From assembly GCF_019977395.1 (NCBI RefSeq), contig NZ_AP024660.1, positions 744,001 to 808,000 on the forward strand: a stretch of DNA of 64,000 nt. The letters are read 5' to 3'. Positions within the stretch are counted from its first letter, which is position 1; every line of letters begins with the position of its first letter. The position numbers and the translations under genes are program-made. The notes beneath the pieces are model-generated. The model saw nothing but the letters and a program-made list of their open reading frames with translations. It searched no databases and had not been told where the DNA came from. Of the stretch, positions 16,089 through 25,529 are shown in pieces. This DNA is from Arthrobacter sp. NicSoilC5. GTDB lineage: Bacteria; Actinomycetota; Actinomycetes; Actinomycetales; Micrococcaceae.

Positions 16089-17159
16089 ATGGGCAACCAT
16101 AGTGACGGCAGTCCGAACCACTCGGGCACCGTAGCTACGGCTGGTCAGAATGAGGTGGAGAAGTTCCAGGATCCTGGAATTCCCCCGCATCGTTTGCGCC
16201 TGGCTGACACGGACCCGAAGGCCGCAAAGCGGGCAGAACGGCAGGTCGCCTTACTATTTGGCATTTCTGTTGTTGGAACCCTGATCTTCCTGGTGGCGTA
16301 CTTCGCCATTGATCTGGGTGATGACTCCAGCATCGCCACCATCCGGCTCCAGAACGCCCTGCTCGGCGTTGGCACTGCCTTCGCAATGCTGGGTATCGGT
16401 ACCGGTATCGTGCACTGGGCCAAGGCCCTGATGCCCGACCACGAAGTCTCCGAGGAACGCCACGCCATCCGTTACGAAGAGGACCGCCAGGCTGCGGTGC
16501 GCATCGTTGACGACATCGTGGAAGAGACCGGCATCAAGCGCCGCCCGCTGATCCGCAACACCCTCCTGGGTGCGGTCGCACTTGCCCCGCTTCCCGCCGT
16601 CGCCATCTTCGGTGACCTCGGACCCCGCCCTGACGACAAGCTCGCGCACACCATGTGGGCTCCCCAGGACGGAAAGCGCAAGCGCCTTACCCGCGACCCC
16701 GATGGAACCCCCATCAAGGCCTCGGACGTCACCATCGGTTCCGCCTTCCACGTCATTCCCGAGGGCCTGAACGAACTGCAGGAGGGCAAGCTCAACGAGA
16801 AGGCAAAGTCCGTTGTGCTCCTCATGCGCCTCGATCCCGCGTCGCTGAACCCCTCCAAGGGCCGCGAAGAATGGGGTTACAACGGAATCGTTGCCTACTC
16901 CAAGATCTGCACCCACGTTGGCTGCCCCGTTGCTCTGTACGAGCAGCAGACGCACCACCTGCTGTGCCCGTGCCACCAGTCCACCTTCGACCTCACGCAA
17001 GAGTGCAAGGTGATCTTCGGCCCCGCCAGCCGTCCTCTCCCCCAGCTGCCCATCGCAGTTGATGACGAGGGCTACCTCGTCGCTACCAGCGACTTCCATG
17101 AACCCGTAGGACCAAGTTACTGGGAGCGTGATTCGCATGAGCGCAGCATCAACAGCTGA
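16089..17159 (+). CDS. qcrA: Cytochrome bc1 complex Rieske iron-sulfur subunit
   Basis: This protein of about 356 residues has three membrane helices in its first half (for example VALLFGISVVGTLIFLVAYF and LGVGTAFAMLGIGTGIVHWA), as is usual for actinobacterial QcrA. The C-terminal Rieske domain carries CTHVGC and CPCH, the Cys/His ligands of the 2Fe-2S cluster. It moves electrons from quinol to the QcrC haems. I chose the second ATG (MGNHSDGS), which has GATGAGG at a proper distance; an ATG four codons upstream is possible. Its end overlaps the qcrB start by about 23 bases, suggesting coupled translation. Confidence 0.94.
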   Translation: MGNHSDGSPNHSGTVATAGQNEVEKFQDPGIPPHRLRLADTDPKAAKRAERQVALLFGISVVGTLIFLVAYFAIDLGDDSSIATIRLQNALLGVGTAFAMLGIGTGIVHWAKALMPDHEVSEERHAIRYEEDRQAAVRIVDDIVEETGIKRRPLIRNTLLGAVALAPLPAVAIFGDLGPRPDDKLAHTMWAPQDGKRKRLTRDPDGTPIKASDVTIGSAFHVIPEGLNELQEGKLNEKAKSVVLLMRLDPASLNPSKGREEWGYNGIVAYSKICTHVGCPVALYEQQTHHLLCPCHQSTFDLTQECKVIFGPASRPLPQLPIAVDDEGYLVATSDFHEPVGPSYWERDSHERSINS

Positions 17160-18807
17160 GCCGGCATTCGTCGCCAAAACCAAGGCAGGCCGGATCACCG
17201 ACTTTGTCGACTCACGAGTTGGCGGCTCCGGGATCCTCCGCGAGTTCGGCCGCAAGGTCTTCCCCGACCACTGGTCATTCATGTTCGGTGAAGTGGCGCT
17301 GTACTCCTTCGTCATCCTGCTGCTGTCCGGAACGTTCCTGACGTTCTTCTTTGATCCGTCCATGGCGGAGACCCACTACGACGGCGGCTACATTCCCCTT
17401 AAGGGAGTGGAAATGTCGGTAGCGTACAGCTCCTCGCTGAACATCTCCTTCGACATCCGCGGCGGATTGTTCATGCGCCAGGTGCACCACTGGGCAGCCC
17501 TGCTGTTCGTGGCATCCATCGCAGTCCACATGCTGAGGGTCTTCTTCACCGGCGCATTCCGCCGCCCGCGTGAAATGAACTGGGTGGTGGGCAGCGTCCT
17601 GCTGATCCTGGCCATGGCTGCAGGCTTCACCGGGTACTCGCTTCCCGATGACCTGCTGTCCGGCAACGGCCTGCGCATCATCGACGGCGTCATCAAGTCC
17701 ATCCCGATCATCGGAACGTACATCTCGTTCTTCCTGTTCGGCGGGGAATTCCCCGGCACGGCCATCATCAGCCGCCTCTACATGCTGCACATCCTGCTGG
17801 TGCCGGCGTTGATCCTGCTGATGATCGTCCTGCACCTGTTCATGGTCGTGGTGCACAAGCACACGCAGTACCCCGGCCCCGGCCGCAACGACAACAATGT
17901 TGTCGGTTACCCCCTGGGTCCTGTTTACGCAGCGAAGGCCGGTGGATTCTTCTTCATCGTCTTCGGCGTGATCGCCCTGATGGCGGCATTCTTCACCATC
18001 AACCCCATCTGGAACTACGGTCCGTACGACCCCTCCCCGGTGTCGGCCGGTACCCAGCCTGACTGGTACATCGGTTTCGTCGACGGTGCCCTGCGACTCA
18101 TGCCCGGCACACTCGGCAACTGGCACGTGGAACAGATCTTCTTCGGCCACGTGTTCACGTTCAACGTGCTCCTCCCGGCCCTGGTCCCCGCTGGCATCCT
18201 GTTCACTGTGATGTTCACCTACCCGTGGATCGAGCGCTGGATCACCAAGGATGACCGCGAGCATCACGTCCTGGACCGCCCGCGCAACGCCCCGACCCGT
18301 ACGGGCATCGGTGTTGCCGGATTCATCTGGTACTGCGTGATGTGGGCAGCTGCAGGTTCCGACCTCATTGCCACCCACTTCCACGTGTCCCTGAACGACG
18401 TCACGTACTGGCTCCGGGCCCTGTTCTTCGTCGGACCGATCATCGGCTTCATCGTTGCCAAGCGTGTTGCCCTTGCACTGCAGCGCAAGGACCGGGAAAT
18501 CGCCCTGCACGGCCGCGAGACTGGCCGTATCGTCAGGCTCCCGCACGGCGAATTCATCGAGGTGCACGCCCCGCTGGATGAGTACAAGCGCTACAAGCTG
18601 GTTGGCTTTGAATCACCCGAGGTCATCCCGGCCCTGCCCAACGAGCACGGTGTCGTGACCCGCAAGGAGAAGCGCCGCGCGTTCCTCTCCCGCTGGTTCT
18701 TCGAGGACCGCGTTGCTCCTGCTACCCCTGCAGAGCTTGAAGCAGCCCACGGCCACGGCCACGAGGCAGTTGAAGCAGCAGAAGGTTCCAAGAGCCTGAC
18801 GCACTAA
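17137..18807 (+). CDS. qcrB: Cytochrome bc1 complex cytochrome b subunit
   Basis: This quinol-oxidising membrane subunit (about 556 residues) binds the two b haems. Visible features are the haem-ligand helices (RQVHHWAALLFVASIAVHMLR; LHILLVPALILLMIVLHLFM), the Qo-site element NPIWNYGPYDPSP and PDWYIGF. The long C-terminal extension beyond residue 430 is the actinobacterial form. The ATG used lies 9 bases after an alternative GTG and within the end of qcrA; GGGAG precedes it. The QcrB Qp site is the target of drugs such as telacebec in mycobacteria. A strong terminator follows. Confidence 0.95.
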   Translation: MSAASTAEPAFVAKTKAGRITDFVDSRVGGSGILREFGRKVFPDHWSFMFGEVALYSFVILLLSGTFLTFFFDPSMAETHYDGGYIPLKGVEMSVAYSSSLNISFDIRGGLFMRQVHHWAALLFVASIAVHMLRVFFTGAFRRPREMNWVVGSVLLILAMAAGFTGYSLPDDLLSGNGLRIIDGVIKSIPIIGTYISFFLFGGEFPGTAIISRLYMLHILLVPALILLMIVLHLFMVVVHKHTQYPGPGRNDNNVVGYPLGPVYAAKAGGFFFIVFGVIALMAAFFTINPIWNYGPYDPSPVSAGTQPDWYIGFVDGALRLMPGTLGNWHVEQIFFGHVFTFNVLLPALVPAGILFTVMFTYPWIERWITKDDREHHVLDRPRNAPTRTGIGVAGFIWYCVMWAAAGSDLIATHFHVSLNDVTYWLRALFFVGPIIGFIVAKRVALALQRKDREIALHGRETGRIVRLPHGEFIEVHAPLDEYKRYKLVGFESPEVIPALPNEHGVVTRKEKRRAFLSRWFFEDRVAPATPAELEAAHGHGHEAVEAAEGSKSLTH

Positions 18808-18820
18808 GCGACGATTGATA

Positions 18821-18862
18821 CAGGAAGGGCCCGATCCTATGGATCGGGCCCTTCCTGCTTTA
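18821..18862 (+). terminator. Intrinsic terminator of the ctaE-qcrCAB operon
   Basis: A 17-bp perfect stem (CAGGAAGGGCCCGATCC) with a 3-base loop follows the qcrB stop by 13 bases. The T-run is short (CTTTAA). It lies between converging transcription units. Confidence 0.85.
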
Positions 18863-18918
18863 AGAGTTCTCCTGCGTGCGCCACCAACGGCCCATGGCTG
18901 TGGCCTCCCGGCGTGCTG

Positions 18919-19689
18919 TCAGTGGTTGCGGGCGCGGCGCGCTCCCGGCCGCTGCAGTGGCACCCACAGCTTGTACCGGTCGGCCCTGTAGTACGACACG
19001 GAATAGTCAACCATCGCCCGTGCCACAAAGGCGTGCCGCTGGATCTTCAGCAGGGGCGCACCCACCTCCACGTTGAGCAGGCGTGCCGTGGACGGGGAGG
19101 CGGCGGTCGCCTCAATCATGTCCTCGCCCCACTCCATCACCAGGCCAAACTGTTCGCTCAGGACGTTGTAGAGCGACGTGGGTGGCTCGCCGTCGAGCAG
19201 GCCCGGGACGCGGTGTGCCGGGATGAAGTTCTCGTCCACGCTCATCGGTTCCCCGTCGGCCAGCAGGAGCCTGCGGAACCGGACCAGGGGTGTGCCCTCG
19301 TCCAGCTGGAGTTCGCGGGCCAGGAACGCGCTGGCGCCGATCTGCTCAAAGCTCAGCACCTTGGCAGCAGGCACCATGCCGCGCCTCTGCATCTCTTCGC
19401 TGTAGGACGTGAGCTTCACCTGCAGGTCGAGTTTCGGGCGCCGGACAAAAGTTCCCAGGCCCACTACGCGCTCGATGACCTCCTCCCCCACCAGGGCGTC
19501 GATGGCCTGCCGGACCGTCATCCTTGCCAGTCCAAACCGTTCGGCAAGGTCACGTTCTGATGGCAGCGCCGATCCGGGCGGGCACGACTGTGCGATGTAG
19601 CTCCGCAGGATCTCCCGAAGTTGCACGTAGATGGCCGTACCGCTGGTGCGGTCTATTTCACCCGTGATTGCCGTGGCGCCAGCTGCCAT
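18919..19689 (-). CDS. GntR family regulator with UTRA domain (DasR/NagR-like)
   Basis: This 256-residue regulator has an N-terminal winged helix (YVQLREILRSYI; LPSERDLAERFGLARMTVRQ; GLGTFV, about residues 20-80) and a C-terminal UTRA ligand domain. It belongs to the HutC/NagR/DasR subgroup, which senses amino-sugar phosphates. It is divergent from the HPr gene, and a dre-like palindrome lies between them. DasR in Streptomyces controls ptsH and the N-acetylglucosamine PTS, so the same circuit is likely here. The ATG has AGGAGAAG upstream; ten additional upstream residues in frame are unlikely. Confidence 0.88.
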   Translation of the reverse strand: MAAGATAITGEIDRTSGTAIYVQLREILRSYIAQSCPPGSALPSERDLAERFGLARMTVRQAIDALVGEEVIERVVGLGTFVRRPKLDLQVKLTSYSEEMQRRGMVPAAKVLSFEQIGASAFLARELQLDEGTPLVRFRRLLLADGEPMSVDENFIPAHRVPGLLDGEPPTSLYNVLSEQFGLVMEWGEDMIEATAASPSTARLLNVEVGAPLLKIQRHAFVARAMVDYSVSYYRADRYKLWVPLQRPGARRARNH

Positions 19690-19726
19690 GATCTTCTCCT
19701 GCCGTTGGTTTCCCCTCAATTTTAGG

Positions 19727-19741
19727 ACGGTCTAGACCAGT
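19727..19741. promoter_or_regulatory. dre-like operator (DasR/NagR site)
   Basis: The palindromic core GGTCTAGACC lies within ACGGTCTAGACCAGT. It matches 13 of 16 positions of the Streptomyces DasR-responsive element (ACTGGTCTAGACCAGT). It sits 38 bases before the gntR start, between gntR and ptsH. Confidence 0.7.
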
Positions 19742-19790
19742 CCCGGGACGCGGACGCTCTTTCGCGCGGCAGGCATGGCGGCCGCTATAT

Positions 19791-19803
19791 TTGGTCTGGA
19801 AAT
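19791..19803 (+). promoter_or_regulatory. Second, degenerate dre-like site near the ptsH promoter
   Basis: TTGGTCTGGAAAT matches only the left half of the dre consensus well. It overlaps a TATATT -10 candidate (19786-19791), so a bound repressor would block ptsH transcription. Confidence 0.4.
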
Positions 19804-19848
19804 TTTGCCAGCAGACGGATGGGGCCGTCTTTCGTATAAGGAGTCCCT

Positions 19849-20142
19849 TTGCCAACACAGAAGGCCGTGGTGGCAGCGCCGGTAGGCCTGCATGCACGTT
19901 CCGCCGCGGTATTTGTCCGGGCTGTCACCGATACAGGGCTTCCGGTCACCATCAGCAAGGCGGGCGCGGCGAAGGTGGACGCCCGGTCCCTGCTCCAGGT
20001 GATGGCCGCCGACTTTGCACAGGGGTGTGAGGTGGAGCTGTCCGTCAGCGAAGCCGCGCTCGAGGACGACCTGGGACGTGAAACCGTGGAGGCGGCCCTT
20101 CGGGACCTTCGCGTACTTTTGGAGTCCCAGGGGGCCGGCTGA
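19849..20142 (+). CDS. ptsH: HPr family phosphocarrier protein
   Basis: This 97-residue protein is the histidine phosphocarrier of the sugar phosphotransferase system. The active-site His15 lies in VGLHARSAA, and the SKAGAAKVDARSLLQVM segment is the usual serine-region strand-helix. It starts with TTG, which is justified by a strong AAGGAG five bases upstream and by the family N-terminus. Enzyme I and sugar permeases are not in the window. Expression is probably controlled by the divergent GntR regulator through the dre-like sites. Confidence 0.92.
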   Translation: MPTQKAVVAAPVGLHARSAAVFVRAVTDTGLPVTISKAGAAKVDARSLLQVMAADFAQGCEVELSVSEAALEDDLGRETVEAALRDLRVLLESQGAG

Positions 20143-20160
20143 GGGCCGTAAAAACCCCTT

Positions 20161-20210
20161 AACGACGTCGGGCCCCACCATATTGGTGGGGCCCGACGTC
20201 GTTATTCTTA
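20161..20210. terminator. Bidirectional terminator between ptsH and ctaF
   Basis: A 20-bp perfect stem (AACGACGTCGGGCCCCACCA, 3-base loop) is followed by TATTCTTATT on the right and preceded by an A-rich segment on the left. It is one of the most stable hairpins in the window and serves both converging genes. Confidence 0.9.
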
Positions 20211-20218
20211 TTGCTTGC

Positions 20219-20620
20219 CTAGTGTGCGTGGTCTCCGCGGCTGTATTCGTACACCCAGCCGACGAGGGCTACGATGGCGATCCCGCCGGCGATGAAGATG
20301 ACCCAGGCGCCAACTGCCAGGCCCAGGAAGCCAGTGGCGCAGGCGATACCCAGGACCAGGGGCCACCAGCTCCAAGGGCTGAAGTGCCCCTGTTCGCCGG
20401 CGCCCTCGTGGATTTCCGCATCGCTGCGGTCCTCGGGACGAAGGCCTACGCGCTTGCCGGTGAAGCCCAGGTAGGCGCCGATCATGCCGGCCAGGCCGGC
20501 CACGAGCAGGATGCCCAGGATGCCCACCCATTCGCTCCAGTTGGTCAGGAATCCGTAGACCAGCGAGACGGGAACGAAAAAGAAGACTCCGGAGCCAAAG
20601 ATCCAGGATTCGATTTTCAC
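20219..20620 (-). CDS. ctaF: Cytochrome c oxidase subunit IV (actinobacterial)
   Basis: This 133-residue accessory subunit of the actinobacterial aa3 oxidase has four hydrophobic helices (for example [20 protein letters not shown] and [20 protein letters not shown]), with the hydrophilic loop [20 protein letters not shown] in the middle. It starts four bases inside the end of ctaD (overlapping start and stop codons), so the two are translationally coupled. This subunit is confined to actinobacteria. Confidence 0.93.
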   Translation of the reverse strand: MKIESWIFGSGVFFFVPVSLVYGFLTNWSEWVGILGILLVAGLAGMIGAYLGFTGKRVGLRPEDRSDAEIHEGAGEQGHFSPWSWWPLVLGIACATGFLGLAVGAWVIFIAGGIAIVALVGWVYEYSRGDHAH

Positions 20621-22344
20621 TGTGCGGTGTCCTTCTGGTCGGCGTTGCCGAGTACTGCCGCTGCGGGAGCCGGCGAGTCAACGGTGTGGACTTGGCGGAG
20701 TTCCGGGTGGTGCAGGTCCAGGGCGGGACGTTCGGAACGGATCCGGGGCAGGGACGTGAAGTTGTGGCGCGGCGGCGGGCAGGACGTGGCCCACTCGAGC
20801 GAAGCACCGAAGCCCCACGGATCATCGACCTGGACCTTTTCGGCCTTGCGCCAGGTGATGTAGACGTTCCAGAAGAACGGGATGAGGGACGCGCCCAGCA
20901 CGAAGGATGCCACGGTGGAGAACTGGTTCATCCACGTGAAGTTGTCCTCCACGAGGTAGTCCGCGTACCGGCGCGGCATGCCCTCGACGCCCAGCCAGTG
21001 CTGGATCAGGAAGGTGCCGTGGAAGCCCAGGAACAGCAGCCAGAAGTGGATCTTGCCCAGGCGCTCGTTGAGCATCTTGCCGGTCCACTTGGGCCACCAG
21101 AAGTAGAACCCGGCGAACATGGCGAACACCACGGTGCCGAACACCACGTAGTGGAAGTGCGCCACCACGAAGTAGGAGTCCGAAACGTGGAAGTCAAGCG
21201 GCGGCGAGGCCAGGATGATGCCGGTAAGACCACCGAAGAGGAAGGTGATCATGAAGCCGAGGCTCCACAGCATCGGCGTCTCGAAGGTCAGCGACCCGCG
21301 CCACATGGTGCCGATCCAGTTGAAGAACTTCACGCCGGTGGGCACTGCGATGAGCATGGTCATGAACGAGAAGAACGGCAGCAGGACGGCGCCGGTGACG
21401 TACATGTGGTGGGCCCACACCGTGACCGAGAGGGCCGCGATGGCGATCGTGGCGTAGACCAGGCCCTTGTAGCCGAAGATCGGCTTGCGGCTGAACACCG
21501 GGAAGATCTCCGAGACGATGCCGAAGAACGGCAGCGCGATGATGTACACCTCGGGGTGTCCGAAGAACCAGAACAGGTGCTGCCAGAGGACGGCACCGCC
21601 GTTCTCAGGATCGAAGATGTGGGCACCGAACTTGCGGTCCGCGCCGAGGGCGAACAGGGCGGCGGCCAGCGGCGGGAACGCCATCAGGACCAGGATCGCG
21701 GTGATCAGGGTGTTCCAGGTGAAGATGGGCATACGCCACATGGTCATGCCCGGAGCGCGCATGCAGATGATGGTGGTGATGAAGTTGACCGCACCGAGGA
21801 TGGTGCCGAAGCCGGACAATGCCAGGCCGAAGACCCACAGATCGCCGCCGATGCCCGGGGTGAACGTGGTGTTGGACAGCGGCGCGTAGGCGAACCAGCC
21901 GAAGGATGCAGCACCCTGCGGGGTGATGAAGCCGGAGACGGCGATGGTGGAGCCGAACAGGAAGAACCAGAAGGCCAGTGCGTTCAGACGCGGGAACGCG
22001 ACGTCGGGCGCGCCGATCTGCAGCGGCATGATCACGTTGGCGAAGCCGGCGAACAGCGGGGTAGCGAACATCAGCAGCATGACGGTGCCGTGCATGGTGA
22101 ACAGCTGGTTGTACTGTTCCTTGGTCTGCAGGATCTGCATGCCGGGCTCGAAGAGTTCCGCACGGATCAGCAGGGCCATGACGCCGCCGAGGCAGAAGAA
22201 CACGAAGGACGCGATCAGGTACATGTACCCGATGGTCTTGTGGTCAGTGGAGGTGATCCAGTTGACGACGATGCGCCCCTTGGATTTGGGTACCACGGGA
22301 GCCGACAGGACCCCCGTGGGTGCGGATTGGGTGTACGTAGCCAC
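20617..22344 (-). CDS. ctaD: Cytochrome c oxidase subunit I
   Basis: This 575-residue catalytic subunit has twelve membrane helices and binds haem a, haem a3 and CuB. Recognisable are [20 protein letters not shown] with the haem a ligand, [17 protein letters not shown] with the CuB histidine-tyrosine pair, WAHHMYVTG with the other CuB histidines, and [10 protein letters not shown] with the haem ligands. It reduces oxygen to water and pumps protons. It is the middle gene of ctaC-ctaD-ctaF. The last 40 residues form a variable cytoplasmic tail. Confidence 0.97.
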   Translation of the reverse strand: MATYTQSAPTGVLSAPVVPKSKGRIVVNWITSTDHKTIGYMYLIASFVFFCLGGVMALLIRAELFEPGMQILQTKEQYNQLFTMHGTVMLLMFATPLFAGFANVIMPLQIGAPDVAFPRLNALAFWFFLFGSTIAVSGFITPQGAASFGWFAYAPLSNTTFTPGIGGDLWVFGLALSGFGTILGAVNFITTIICMRAPGMTMWRMPIFTWNTLITAILVLMAFPPLAAALFALGADRKFGAHIFDPENGGAVLWQHLFWFFGHPEVYIIALPFFGIVSEIFPVFSRKPIFGYKGLVYATIAIAALSVTVWAHHMYVTGAVLLPFFSFMTMLIAVPTGVKFFNWIGTMWRGSLTFETPMLWSLGFMITFLFGGLTGIILASPPLDFHVSDSYFVVAHFHYVVFGTVVFAMFAGFYFWWPKWTGKMLNERLGKIHFWLLFLGFHGTFLIQHWLGVEGMPRRYADYLVEDNFTWMNQFSTVASFVLGASLIPFFWNVYITWRKAEKVQVDDPWGFGASLEWATSCPPPRHNFTSLPRIRSERPALDLHHPELRQVHTVDSPAPAAAVLGNADQKDTAQ

Positions 22345-22354
22345 GTCGCTCCCC

Positions 22355-23227
22355 TTACTTGGTTTCGTTCAGGTTCGGGTTGCGGTCGTACTCCACGCCG
22401 AGCAGGCCGGTGTTGCCTTCAGCCTTGAGCTGGTCCATGTGGGCCTGGAATTCAGATTCCGACACCACCTCGACGCGGAACAGCATTTCGGAGTGGTACT
22501 CGCCGCAGAGTTCGGCACACTTACCGTCGTAGGTGCCCTCTTTAGTGGGGGTGAACCGGATGTAGTTGGTCTTGCCGGGAATCATGTCGCGCTTCTGCAG
22601 GAAGGCGGGAACCCAGAAGGAGTGGATGACATCGCGGGCGTTGAGCTCGAGGTCAACGGACTTGTTCACCGGCAGGTACAGCGTGGGGAGCTGTTCCTTG
22701 TCGATGGTGTTGCCGGTGAGGTGCGCCTGGACGCCGGCCTCGTGGAGGTCTTCCTGGATGACATCGCCGGACTTGTAGTTGAAGTCCCAGGCCCACTGCT
22801 TGCCGCGGACGTCCACGACGACGTCGGCAGGCTGTGAGCGGTCATCGATGGCCTGCTGGTCACGGTCCGTGAAGTAGAAGAACACCAGGACCATGAAGAT
22901 CGGGATGGTGAGGTAGAAGACTTCCAGCGGAAGGTTGAAGCTGGTCTGCCGCGGGAAGCCCACGGTTCCCTTGCGGCGCCGGTAAGCGACCACGCACCAG
23001 ATGATCAGGCCCCACGTGATGGCGCCGACTACGAGCGCAGCAATCCATGAGTTGACCCAGAGGTCCATGATGCGGTCGGTGTTGCTGGTGGTGCCACGTT
23101 CAGTGGGCATCCACCCTTTCTCTACCTCTGGCGAACATCCGGTCAAAACCAACGCGCCGGCTATAGCCAAGCTTGAGATCGTGGTGATCGTTTTGCGTCG
23201 GCTGCCGGTTCGGTTCTGCGAACTCAC
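22355..23227 (-). CDS. ctaC: Cytochrome c oxidase subunit II (lipoprotein)
   Basis: This 290-residue subunit carries the CuA centre that receives electrons from QcrC. The N-terminus is a lipoprotein signal ([11 protein letters not shown], lipobox LTGC), then two membrane helices (about residues 55-80 and 100-120), then an extracytoplasmic cupredoxin domain whose CuA motif reads [12 protein letters not shown]. The GTG start is preceded by GGAAGGG. It is the first gene of ctaC-ctaD-ctaF; the ctaD start follows after 10 bases. Confidence 0.95.
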   Translation of the reverse strand: MSSQNRTGSRRKTITTISSLAIAGALVLTGCSPEVEKGWMPTERGTTSNTDRIMDLWVNSWIAALVVGAITWGLIIWCVVAYRRRKGTVGFPRQTSFNLPLEVFYLTIPIFMVLVFFYFTDRDQQAIDDRSQPADVVVDVRGKQWAWDFNYKSGDVIQEDLHEAGVQAHLTGNTIDKEQLPTLYLPVNKSVDLELNARDVIHSFWVPAFLQKRDMIPGKTNYIRFTPTKEGTYDGKCAELCGEYHSEMLFRVEVVSESEFQAHMDQLKAEGNTGLLGVEYDRNPNLNETK

Positions 23228-23339
23228 AGACGGCCCTTCCTACTTGTTGCTGTTGTCCGGGCAGCCATCGGCGCTCCGGGCACAAAAAAGTTTTACTACT
23301 CGGTGTAGAGCTTACCGCTCCCCCGGGCGTTTCGCCCAC

Positions 23340-23395
23340 ATGTCGGCGCCGAGCCCCCGTGCCGTTTTATGCGGCAGGAAGCCCGGCGCCGACAT
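23340..23395 (-). terminator. Hairpin after erpA
   Basis: The outer stem ATGTCGGCGCCG/CGGCGCCGACAT and the inner stem TGCCG/CGGCA form an extended hairpin 18 bases after the erpA stop, before ctaC. There is no T-run, so it may be a Rho-assisted terminator or a 3' end-stabilising structure. Confidence 0.45.
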
Positions 23396-23412
23396 CAGGC
23401 GAAATAACCGGC

Positions 23413-23799
23413 CTAGTGGAATGAATCGCCGCAGGCGCACGAGCCGCCGGCGTTCGGATTGTCGATGGTGAAGCCCTGCTTCGAGATGGTGTCCTCGAAG
23501 TCGATGCTTGCGCCGCTCAGGTACGGCACGCTCATTTTGTCGACGACGACCTCGACTCCGTCAAAGTCGCGGACGGCGTCTCCGTCAAGGAGCCGCTCGT
23601 CGAAGTAGAGCTGGTAGATCAACCCTGAGCATCCACCGGGCTGCACGGCCACGCGCAGGCGCAGGTCCGTGCGGCCTTCCTGCTCGAGGAGGCTGCGGAC
23701 CTTGCCGGCGGCGACGTCGGTCAGGTTGACCTCGTGAACGGGCAGTTCGTCGCTGGCCACGGTGGTGGCGGTGCTGTTTTCGTTGGTTGAGGTGCTCAT
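23413..23799 (-). CDS. erpA: Iron-sulfur cluster insertion/assembly protein, ErpA/HesB type
   Basis: This 128-residue A-type carrier delivers Fe-S clusters to apo-proteins. The three conserved cysteines are in PGGCSGLIYQL and GGSCACGDSFH at the C-terminus. The first 20 residues are a serine/threonine-rich extension before the conserved VNLTDVAAGKVRSLL. It lies directly upstream of the oxidase genes. Its likely clients include the Rieske protein encoded nearby, although that pairing is an inference. A region of 183 bases without genes lies upstream and holds its promoter. Confidence 0.9.
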   Translation of the reverse strand: MSTSTNENSTATTVASDELPVHEVNLTDVAAGKVRSLLEQEGRTDLRLRVAVQPGGCSGLIYQLYFDERLLDGDAVRDFDGVEVVVDKMSVPYLSGASIDFEDTISKQGFTIDNPNAGGSCACGDSFH

Positions 23800-23982
23800 T
23801 GGCCTACCTTCTTAGGACGGTCTGGCGGCGTCGCCGTAACGGCGCCTGCCCCTACAAATACGGTATGGGCTATAGCTACATGCTACGCGCGGCAGTCCTG
23901 TAGCTCTAACTCCTGGCGTAACCGTCAAAGCACGCCGGTTGTTCCCTGGAAGCAGGGCGGCCGCCCGCACGCCGAAAGCTGC

Positions 23983-25437
23983 TCAATCCCCTGCGGTGAG
24001 GCCCTCGCTGTTCAACCGGGCCAGCATGAGCGCCTCCGCCAGAATGGCATTGCGGAAGTCACCGATGTGCAGCGACTCATTGGCACTGTGGGCCCGCGAG
24101 TCCGGGTCCTCCACGCCTGTAACCAGGATCTGCGCGTTGGGATACAGGTCGGTGAGGTCGGCAATGAAGGGGATGGACCCGCCAATGCCGGTTTCCACGG
24201 CCGGAACCCCCCAGGCCTCCCCCAGTGCCCACATGGCCACCGTTGCCGCGGCGGATGACGTATCGGTCTGGAAGGGGTTGCCCGCCTCCCCCGGTGTGAA
24301 GACCACCTTTGCACCGAAGGGCGCGTTGGCCTCGACGTGCCTGCGCACCGCTTCCATGGCCTCCGCGGGAACCTGGCCCGGCGCCAGCCGCAGGCTGAAC
24401 TTTGCCCGCGCACGTGGAAGCAGTGTGTTGGATGCCACGTCCACGGCGGGGGCATCGAAGCCGATGATTGACAGCGCCGGCTTGGTCCACAGCCGCGAGG
24501 CGATGCTTCCCGTTCCGGCAAGGCGGACGCCGTCGAGTACGGACGCGTCGGCCCGGTAGTCCGCCTCCGGCATCTCGACGGCAGCCGTGTCGGTGGCCAC
24601 CAGCCCTTCGATGGCAACGTTTCCGTCGGCGTCGTGAAGTGTGGCAATCAGGCGGGACAGCAGGGTGGGCGCATCCAGGACCGGCCCACCGTACATGCCG
24701 GAGTGCACCGCATGGTCAAGTACCTGCACCTCGATGGTGCCGTCCACCAGGCCGCGAAGGCTGGTGGTCAGGGCCGGTATCCCGACTTTCCAGTTGCTGG
24801 AGTCAGCCACCACAATGACGTCGGCCCGCAGCAGTTCACGGTTCGCCTCCAGGAACGTCCGGAATGTGGGTGACCCCGCTTCTTCCTCGCCTTCGATGAA
24901 GAACGTCAAGCCCAGCCCCAGCGAGCCGGCGAGGACCTCGGCAACGGCGGCGTAGGCGGCGACGTGGGTCATGATCCCGGCCTTGTCGTCCGCGGCGCCC
25001 CGGCCGTAAAGGCGTCCGTCCTTTTCGACGGCGGTGAAGGGCTCCGTTCCCCACAGGGATTCGTCGCCCACCGGCTGAACGTCATGATGGGCGTACAGCA
25101 GGACGGTGGGTTTTCCTTCGGCGGCAGGACGGCGGGCGACGACGGCCGGCCCACCGGGCGTACCGTCGGCTTTGTCCGCGGTCAGCACCTGGACCTCACC
25201 GATCCCGGCACCCCGAAGGAGTTCGGCGACGGCCTCGGCGCTTCGCTCCAGGGGGGTGCGCTCAAAGCTGGGCCAGGCAATCCCGGGTATGGCAACGAGC
25301 TCCTTGAGCCGTGCAAGTGTCTGGTCGAAGGAACGGTCTACCGCTGAACGAAGATCTTCCGTCCTGCCGGTAGCCTTAGGGCCCGGTCCTACCGTGGTGG
25401 TGGTGCTGTGCGGGGTTGCCGCGGGTGATGGAGTCAT
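23983..25437 (-). CDS. M20 family dipeptidase
   Basis: This 484-residue zinc-dependent exopeptidase is of the M20A/dipeptidase type. The metal-site motifs are clear: LLYAHHDVQPVGDESLW (first metal histidine and aspartate), GRGAADDKAGIMTH (bridging aspartate) and FFIEGEEEAGSP (catalytic glutamates). The middle section (TTSLRGLVDGTIEVQ...AVHSGMYGG) is the dimerisation lid. It probably cleaves dipeptides in the cytoplasm. I chose the ATG at MTPSPAATP; it has no ribosome-binding site but lies 7 bases after TAATGT, which suggests a leaderless transcript. It is divergent from the DUF3043 gene. Confidence 0.9.
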   Translation of the reverse strand: MTPSPAATPHSTTTTVGPGPKATGRTEDLRSAVDRSFDQTLARLKELVAIPGIAWPSFERTPLERSAEAVAELLRGAGIGEVQVLTADKADGTPGGPAVVARRPAAEGKPTVLLYAHHDVQPVGDESLWGTEPFTAVEKDGRLYGRGAADDKAGIMTHVAAYAAVAEVLAGSLGLGLTFFIEGEEEAGSPTFRTFLEANRELLRADVIVVADSSNWKVGIPALTTSLRGLVDGTIEVQVLDHAVHSGMYGGPVLDAPTLLSRLIATLHDADGNVAIEGLVATDTAAVEMPEADYRADASVLDGVRLAGTGSIASRLWTKPALSIIGFDAPAVDVASNTLLPRARAKFSLRLAPGQVPAEAMEAVRRHVEANAPFGAKVVFTPGEAGNPFQTDTSSAAATVAMWALGEAWGVPAVETGIGGSIPFIADLTDLYPNAQILVTGVEDPDSRAHSANESLHIGDFRNAILAEALMLARLNSEGLTAGD

Positions 25438-25444
25438 GGCCAAA

Positions 25445-25450
25445 ACATTA
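25445..25450 (-). promoter_or_regulatory. -10 element for a leaderless dipeptidase mRNA
   Basis: TAATGT on the minus strand ends 7 bases before the ATG; no Shine-Dalgarno sequence is present. Confidence 0.45.
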
Positions 25451-25517
25451 CCCCCGTCACATTCGGGTGCCGGCCGGGGCAGGCGCGGAAGCAAGCAGCG
25501 GGCACGCTGCTGCAAGG

Positions 25518-25523
25518 TATTCT
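25518..25523 (+). promoter_or_regulatory. -10 element for a leaderless DUF3043 mRNA
   Basis: TATTCT ends 6 bases before the GTG start; the AAGG upstream is too far away to act as a ribosome-binding site. Confidence 0.45.
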
Positions 25524-25529
25524 GGTCAG

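Noticed and set aside
20686..22428. 580-codon open frame antisense to ctaD
   Set aside because: Same reason: a charged, repetitive translation without any recognisable domain opposite a certain cytochrome oxidase gene.
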